A stretch of 64,000 nucleotides of DNA, taken from the NCBI GenBank assembly GCA_035771165.1, contig JAWNZC010000311.1, positions 3,646,501 through 3,710,500 on the forward strand, in the 5' to 3' direction. The translations under genes were made by a program, and so were the position numbers. Source of the DNA: Paragorgia papillata (Eukaryota; Cnidaria; Anthozoa; Scleralcyonacea; Coralliidae). Positions 59,657-64,000 of the stretch are shown one piece after another (the first letter of the stretch is position 1; every line of letters starts with the position of its first letter). Under the pieces are notes generated by a model. That model had not been told where the DNA came from and made no database searches. It saw nothing but the letters and a program-made list of their open reading frames with translations.

Positions 59657-60765
59657 TCAAGAAACAGGAATAACATCTACAAATTTATACAATATAACTG
59701 TCAATGCACATCGGCAGGATAAGTTCAACAATTTAAAAATGTTCAAACAACAATTGGAATGCCCAGTTGGGCCCTTTGCATATTCTGCATTGAACACATA
59801 ATGTGCTGCAAGTAAACAAATCACAGCATTTAAAATACTTGACGTTTTGCACTTCATAATCACCATTCCTTCAGCAACAAGTGTCAATGAATCCAGTTGT
59901 TCCACCGAGCCAGTTGACAGACGTTTGGGCAAGGAACACTCTTTCACTCTCTTTGCTATTTCTGTTGCTGCATCATGCTATTAATTGACAGAAATAATAA
60001 TAATCAATAACAATGGCATTTAGAAAACATTCATTGAGTGATCAGAAGCAAGAACTCCCAACTACGGAACTAACTGCATGACAATTTTGCCATTTGTAAT
60101 ATAGAAGTGATTTGTTTACGATATCCAACTGCCTTGGCAAACAAAGGATCAGTCGTTCAACGAATCGGAACTCGCTATCTAGGGGGGATAACTCACTATC
60201 AGCTCATTATGCAATTTATGCTCATTCAATGAAACCTTAGTATCTGAAGTGGAAACTACATAGTTCTTTTGATTCAAATTAAACTATATTATATATATAT
60301 ATATAATTTGTTGATTTAACCATAGAGATCATATATAAAATACTAGAGGGGGCATCCTATCTTAGTTTCAGTCAACGGCGGGTAACCAATTGAACGCCGC
60401 CATCTTGGATTTTTTGGAGGCAAAAATTAGGCGCGTTGGTTGGCAAAGGACTGGGTCTAGTACATTTGCCAACCAATTGACTGAAAGATCATAGGTAATG
60501 GTGGCTGCCATGTCGTTACAAAATTTTCCCACCAATGACCCCTCTAGTATTTATATGATCTCTATGGATTTAACTGAATTTTATTATACTAACCTTTCTC
60601 ATCTGCAGCTGCACACTCTTCAATAGTGCTCAAAATGTTGTGCACTTCACCAGATTTGGATTTTCTTAATCCATTCAACAGCTTTTCTTTCTTCAACTGC
60701 CAATTTTCTCTTATTTCTTTTGCCACATTCTCCTTTTCCAAAATTCTTCCCAATTCTGCTTTCAT
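59657..60765 (-). CDS. CACTA-2b accessory protein fragment, two exons
   Basis: The upstream exon 60594-60765 follows acceptor ttttag and reads MKAELGRILEKEN, lysine- and glutamate-rich. The downstream exon 59657-59967, with acceptor gatgcag, joins in phase. It contains RLSTGSVEQLDSLTLVAEG, ILNAVICLLAAHYVFNAEYA and GPTGHS before a stop at 59657. The second exon corresponds to the CACTA-2a exon at 41655-41915 and, more distantly, to the last exon of the CACTA-1 accessory gene. Upstream exons were not found in the element, so the gene is probably partial. The role is unknown, probably element-end binding or transposition control (inference). Confidence 0.55.
60321..60566. mobile_element. hAT-type MITE, 246 bp, with 8-bp target duplication
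   Basis: Terminal repeats CATAGAGATCATATATAAA and the inverse (TATATGATCTCTATG) bound the element. GATTTAAC is found immediately on both sides (60313-60320 and 60567-60574). An 8-bp duplication and CA-starting termini are the hAT superfamily signature. It lies in the intron just downstream of exon 60594-60765. Confidence 0.85.
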
Positions 60766-60769
60766 CTAA

Positions 60770-61469
60770 AAAAACAAAAATAGAAATTGTAACTAATGTA
60801 CATGTTCTCACCAACAATATTTCTCAACCTAATACAGGCCATTTCAAACATTAAGCATACCATGAACACGAATACATGATATTATTATTGTGCAATGCGC
60901 TGAACCTGATTCAAGGTGTTAACTATCAAGATCATACTATACGTTGAAACCAACAACAATGAGACATAATGAATTACTACTACCAGTGATTGAAAAGCCT
61001 TGTGTTCAACAATGTAATAATTTAAAATCTTAGACAGTATGCTATATGCTAAAGTTAAAAATCATTGTAAAAGGAAGCTTAAAATTACTTGAAAATCTGA
61101 GCTTGAAAGTTTAAATACTTGGGTGCCAAATTTAAAAAAATGATTATATGACTGGCAATAATGTCTTAATTTTAGGCTTAGCATTTATTTATCTAAATTC
61201 ATTATTTAGAAATGTATTTATATGAACTAAACAATCTATGGATTATTTAACAAAGAATTAAATAATCCATACATTATTTGTTTCAAGGGATTGTTTGTAA
61301 ATAATTTCCAAGTTTGAAAATAACCATTAATTATTTAGGAAATAACCCAAGAATTGTTTGTAAATAATATGATTAAATCAGGATAATTTGATTACTTAAA
61401 AAATAATCCATGGTTGTTTGAATAAACCATAGATTATATAGTAATTAATCCACTCTACCCACTAGCCCA
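60770..61469. other. AT-rich spacer inside CACTA-2b
   Basis: From 61230 to 61445 it carries many short variants of the words aataatccat, attgtttg and taaataat, which look like a decayed short-palindrome array. No gene. Confidence 0.4.
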
Positions 61470-61556
61470 TCTCGTGCAGCTGGGATTCAACCTGCAATGT
61501 TTGGTTTACTAGTAACTTACTCTACTGACTGAGCTGTATAGACAGGTTGGGAGCAG
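61470..61556 (-). repeat. tRNA-derived SINE head (minus strand)
   Basis: Reading the minus strand, ACAGCTCAGTCAGTAGAGTA is an A box and GGTTGAATCCCAG is a B box, about 32 bp apart. The anticodon arm is not tRNA-like. Confidence 0.5.
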
Positions 61557-61617
61557 GTCATGCAATGATGGTAGTCATATTTGATATTCTTAAACTGAGG
61601 TCTACAATACTTTCTTA

Positions 61618-61812
61618 GTTTCTAGCTCATTCGGTGTGACCTTCAGTTTACTAGTCTGACACTCTAGCTTCAAATCCCAGCCACAGTTGAGTAGAGTTTT
61701 TCTCCAGTTACCCAGTAATTGTTCGTCATTCAGAGTACCTACTGTAATATTATTATTTGCCACCTGAGTTTGCTGTCCCACAATACAGCTATTTATTCCA
61801 ACAACATAACTA
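61618..61812 (+). repeat. tRNA-derived SINE, copy A
   Basis: An A-box-like TAGCTCATTCGGTGTGACC and B-box-like CTTCAAATCCCAGCC head is followed by a body with TTGAGTAGAGTTTTTCTCCA, CATTCAGAGTACCTACTGTA and CTGTCCCACA, ending in tattccaacaac. The body aligns with 61925-62112. Confidence 0.6.
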
Positions 61813-61924
61813 GATGAAGAGTTAAGTCTCTCAATATGGAAGAAACCAGATTTCAATTTTAAAATATCAAATATAAGTGCCATCATTCCACAACCTGCTC
61901 CCAACTTGACCAAGTACAGTAAGC

Positions 61925-62112
61925 TCAGTTGGTGGAGTGTTGTCGGACTAGTAAATTAAAGGTTGCCAGTTTGAATCCGAAAGCCTCGGTTGAATAGAGT
62001 TTTCCTCTACTCACTAAGTATGGTTCATCACTGAGAGTAGAACATATACCGTTAGTCTAATTCAGCTAAGTTTACTGTTCCACATTAATTATTCCAGTCC
62101 ATAGACTGTTTG
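61925..62112 (+). repeat. tRNA-derived SINE, copy B
   Basis: Head TAAGCTCAGTTGGTGGAGTG (A box) and AGTTTGAATCCG (B box), then a body with TTGAATAGAGTTTTCCTCTA, ATCACTGAGAGTAGAACATA and TACTGTTCCACATTAATTAT. It is a diverged copy of the same repeat as 61618-61812, in the same orientation. Confidence 0.6.
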
Positions 62113-63109
62113 GCTCAACTAAATAATCATTATTGGTTAAATTAACACACTGGCCATAAATCATTGGTTTTTTTTTAATTTTTACATTTGGACCCCAACC
62201 CAGGTTGAAATGACAAAGGTGCCCAAGTATGGGATAGTCATTTATATTTTAAAAGTAAAATTTTCAGGCTGAATATCCCATTCACTGTAACTTTATCTTC
62301 GTGTTAACAACATATTTGGTTCTAAATGAGGGTGACTACTGACTAGGTCATTAGGTAATAATTAAGATTTAATACCTCCCAATATCGGACAGTTTAGCCA
62401 GCCGGTCGCCAGGTCCATGTCGGTGAAAACCAGTTGCTGTTGAACAGACTTTCATCTTCACCAAACGGTATATATATCACTATGAGTATATCCATCATCC
62501 ATGTTGACTGTTGTCTGTTGACTTCGCATCAGTGACAAGTCTTCGAATCCAAACACGGCCCACTTCGCTTTTGGGTGAAAATAACTGATTATTAACTTAT
62601 CCAGCTAACTTGCAAACAATTTAAAATACCGGTGAATACTTTAAAATAGTTAATTTGACTCTCACTCAGAATTTACACAAACCATCACGACCACGAACCA
62701 CGCTGTCCAAACGACGCTATCCCGCAATGCAATGCAACGCTGGCGCTTCCAAATGTGTCGTGCATGGCATCATGGGTATGTTTGAAAAAATATATATACT
62801 GCGAACAAAATCTATTTCTAAAAGCCTAAAACGATGAAGTAAAGGAGTTTCAAACAACTTGTGGGCATTTAGAACTCTCTCACATTTGTACTAGAATCAG
62901 ACAACTCGGCCTGGTTTTCTATATAGTCTACTTAATTGCTCGGCGCGACCGGCTTTTAGGGACGCTTTCGTGACGATGATATTTCTTTATAAAATTTTTT
63001 ACTTACTATAACCTCTGCAGATGTTCCAGGAAATAGTATAATTGAATGCTTTCAATAAAATATTTAACATATGTAGATATTAGGTAACCGATGGCTAATC
63101 TGTTAACAT
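62113..63109. other. Inner part of CACTA-2b, nothing coding recognised
   Basis: Short frames only. It may hold the 5' end and promoter of the minus-strand accessory gene, but no exon could be assigned. Confidence 0.35.
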
Positions 63110-63595
63110 ATATTATATATGAAGAAATTCAAAATCGATATAACCAATTACTCATTGGTTAAATTAACCATTTCATAATGGTTAGGGGAAATATAACCAA
63201 AAAATATTTGGTTAAAAAACAACCAATTTACAATGGTTAAATTGATAAACTTTCTGATTTGTTGAAATAACCAATTTTCTATAGTTATAGTAAATATAAC
63301 CAATTGGCCATTGGTTAAAATAACCAATGTTTTATGGTTACGGAAATTGTAACCATCATCATTTTGGTTAAAATAACCAATTTTTTATGGTTACAAAACT
63401 TATAACCATTATCATGTTGGTTGAAATAACCAATTTACAATGGTTACAACAAACGTGACCAATATTAAATTGGTTAAAATAACCAATAATAATGGTTGGA
63501 ATTGGTTTAACCAATAGCAAATTAGTTAAAATAACCATTCGAAATTGGTTATAACCAATAAAAATGGTTATTTTAACCAGTCTGTTTTTACAGTG
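63110..63595. repeat. CACTA-2b right subterminal repeats
   Basis: About 25 copies of GGTTAAAATAACCAAT-type motifs in alternating orientation, ending in the terminal inverted repeat. Same motif as the left end and as CACTA-2a. Confidence 0.85.
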
Positions 63596-63712
63596 TGTAT
63601 ATGTTACTCTGTATTGGTTTGAAAATTTGTGTCCCTTTTATTTGGAAATTGTTATTAAGCAATTAATACTAGTTACTAGGACCGTAGTTCTACTAGTTAC
63701 TAGGTACCGTAG

Positions 63713-63807
63713 TTAACCCATTAACTACCTAAAACATTCCTTTTATTATTTTACTCTATCTAACGCCAGACGATTTTACTGAAGACTCTTCAGGGGTTAA
63801 TGGGCTA
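63713..63807. mobile_element. MITE, copy B (same family as 54556-54672)
   Basis: The ends TTAACCCATTAAC and inverse GTTAATGGGCTAA enclose TTTTACTCTATCTAACGCCA, matching the core of copy A at about nine of ten positions. Confidence 0.55.
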
Positions 63808-63926
63808 ATCTCAAGCCTACTTTCTTCATAATATTAATATGGAGTCCAAAAAGTTCTCCACAGCCTAAAGTGATGGTGTCTTTGTTACATGTAGAGGGCA
63901 TTTAGGTCTACTATGTTTACACTAGA

Positions 63927-64000
63927 GCAAAAATATCCAGATTCACATTGTTTTTTATTCCCATGAGGATGAAAATCAATGTGAATCCGGATACTTTTGC
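63927..64000. repeat. Palindrome at the window edge
   Basis: GCAAAAATATCCAGATTCAC and its inverse (GTGAATCCGGATACTTTTGC) face each other, ending exactly at the last base of the window. It is probably one arm pair of a larger repeat. Confidence 0.6.

Larger units (their letters stand above)
59046..63595. mobile_element. CACTA-2b: complete non-autonomous CACTA element, 4.55 kb
   Basis: Starts CACTGTAAAAACTGACTGGT at 59046 and ends with the inverse (ACTGGTTAAAATAACC-type, then TTTTTACAGTG) at 63595. TG flanks both ends (59044-59045 and 63596-63597), a 2-bp duplication. Both ends carry hundreds of bases of AACCAATNNNNATTGGTT-type palindromes. No transposase is present, only two accessory-gene exons on the minus strand. 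It lies in or just after the CACTA-3 accessory gene and must have been mobilised by another copy's transposase (inference). Confidence 0.8.
50770..64000. mobile_element. CACTA-3: third CACTA/EnSpm-like element, right end beyond the window
   Basis: The proposed left boundary is about 50770, where the Polinton gene breaks off and a subterminal-type palindrome array starts. Inside are a tnp2-type transposase (minus, 51456-55600) and a divergent accessory-type gene (plus, from 56033). This is the same plan as CACTA-1. A CACTG-type non-autonomous element interrupts it at 59046-63595. No right terminus or target duplication can be shown, so the extent is inference. Confidence 0.45.

Noticed and set aside
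41018..63595. One 22.6-kb composite CACTA element from the left end at 41018 to the right end at 63595
   Set aside because: The flanks do not match (CA before 41018, TG after 63595), while 59046-63595 has a matching TG duplication. Unrelated LINE and Polinton sequences lie between.

Overview
The window is nuclear DNA from an animal, most likely an early-branching invertebrate such as an anthozoan cnidarian (inference). The signs are AT-rich sequence, spliceosomal introns, satellite arrays, tRNA-derived short repeats, and CACTA/EnSpm-type, Polinton-like, DIRS-like and CR1/L2-like mobile elements. I see no convincing single-copy host gene. Every substantial coding region belongs to a mobile element.

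Layout. Positions 1-15214 and 28203-32262 are one satellite array with monomers of about 128 bp, each carrying a 44-nt hairpin, arranged in higher-order repeats. It is split by a complete 12,988-bp CACTA/EnSpm-like transposon, here called CACTA-1 (15215-28202). CACTA-1 has CACAG termini, a TA target duplication, repeat-rich subterminal regions and two divergently transcribed multi-exon genes with intact spliced frames: an 879-codon C2H2/transposase and a 520-codon accessory protein. Positions 32263-40770 are intergenic sequence with several inverted-repeat elements and a decayed DIRS-like tyrosine-recombinase retrotransposon. Positions 41018-42260 are the left end of a second CACTA family (CACTG termini), followed by a 5'-truncated non-LTR retrotransposon on the minus strand (42262-44440).

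Positions 44470-50770 are a partial Polinton/adintovirus-like element. It has a broken protein-primed DNA polymerase B gene containing an intron, and an intact C2H2-packaging ATPase gene. It is cut off near 50770, where a third CACTA-like element (CACTA-3) appears to begin. CACTA-3 has a palindromic TCACATGTGA repeat array, a three-exon tnp2-type transposase on the minus strand (51456-55600) and a divergent plus-strand gene (56033-59009). A 4.55-kb non-autonomous element of the second CACTA family (59046-63595, TG target duplication) sits inside it. That element in turn holds an hAT-type MITE with an 8-bp target duplication and tRNA-derived SINE copies.

How it works together: the right half is a transposon nest, with the Polinton apparently interrupted by CACTA-3, CACTA-3 interrupted by the second-family element, and that element carrying a MITE. 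Both gene-bearing CACTA elements share one plan: a divergent transposase and accessory gene around a 0.3-0.4 kb shared upstream region, with short-palindrome arrays near the ends. Exon models were derived by eye from GT/AG sites and reading-frame continuity. They agree in phase throughout but have not been tested against transcripts.
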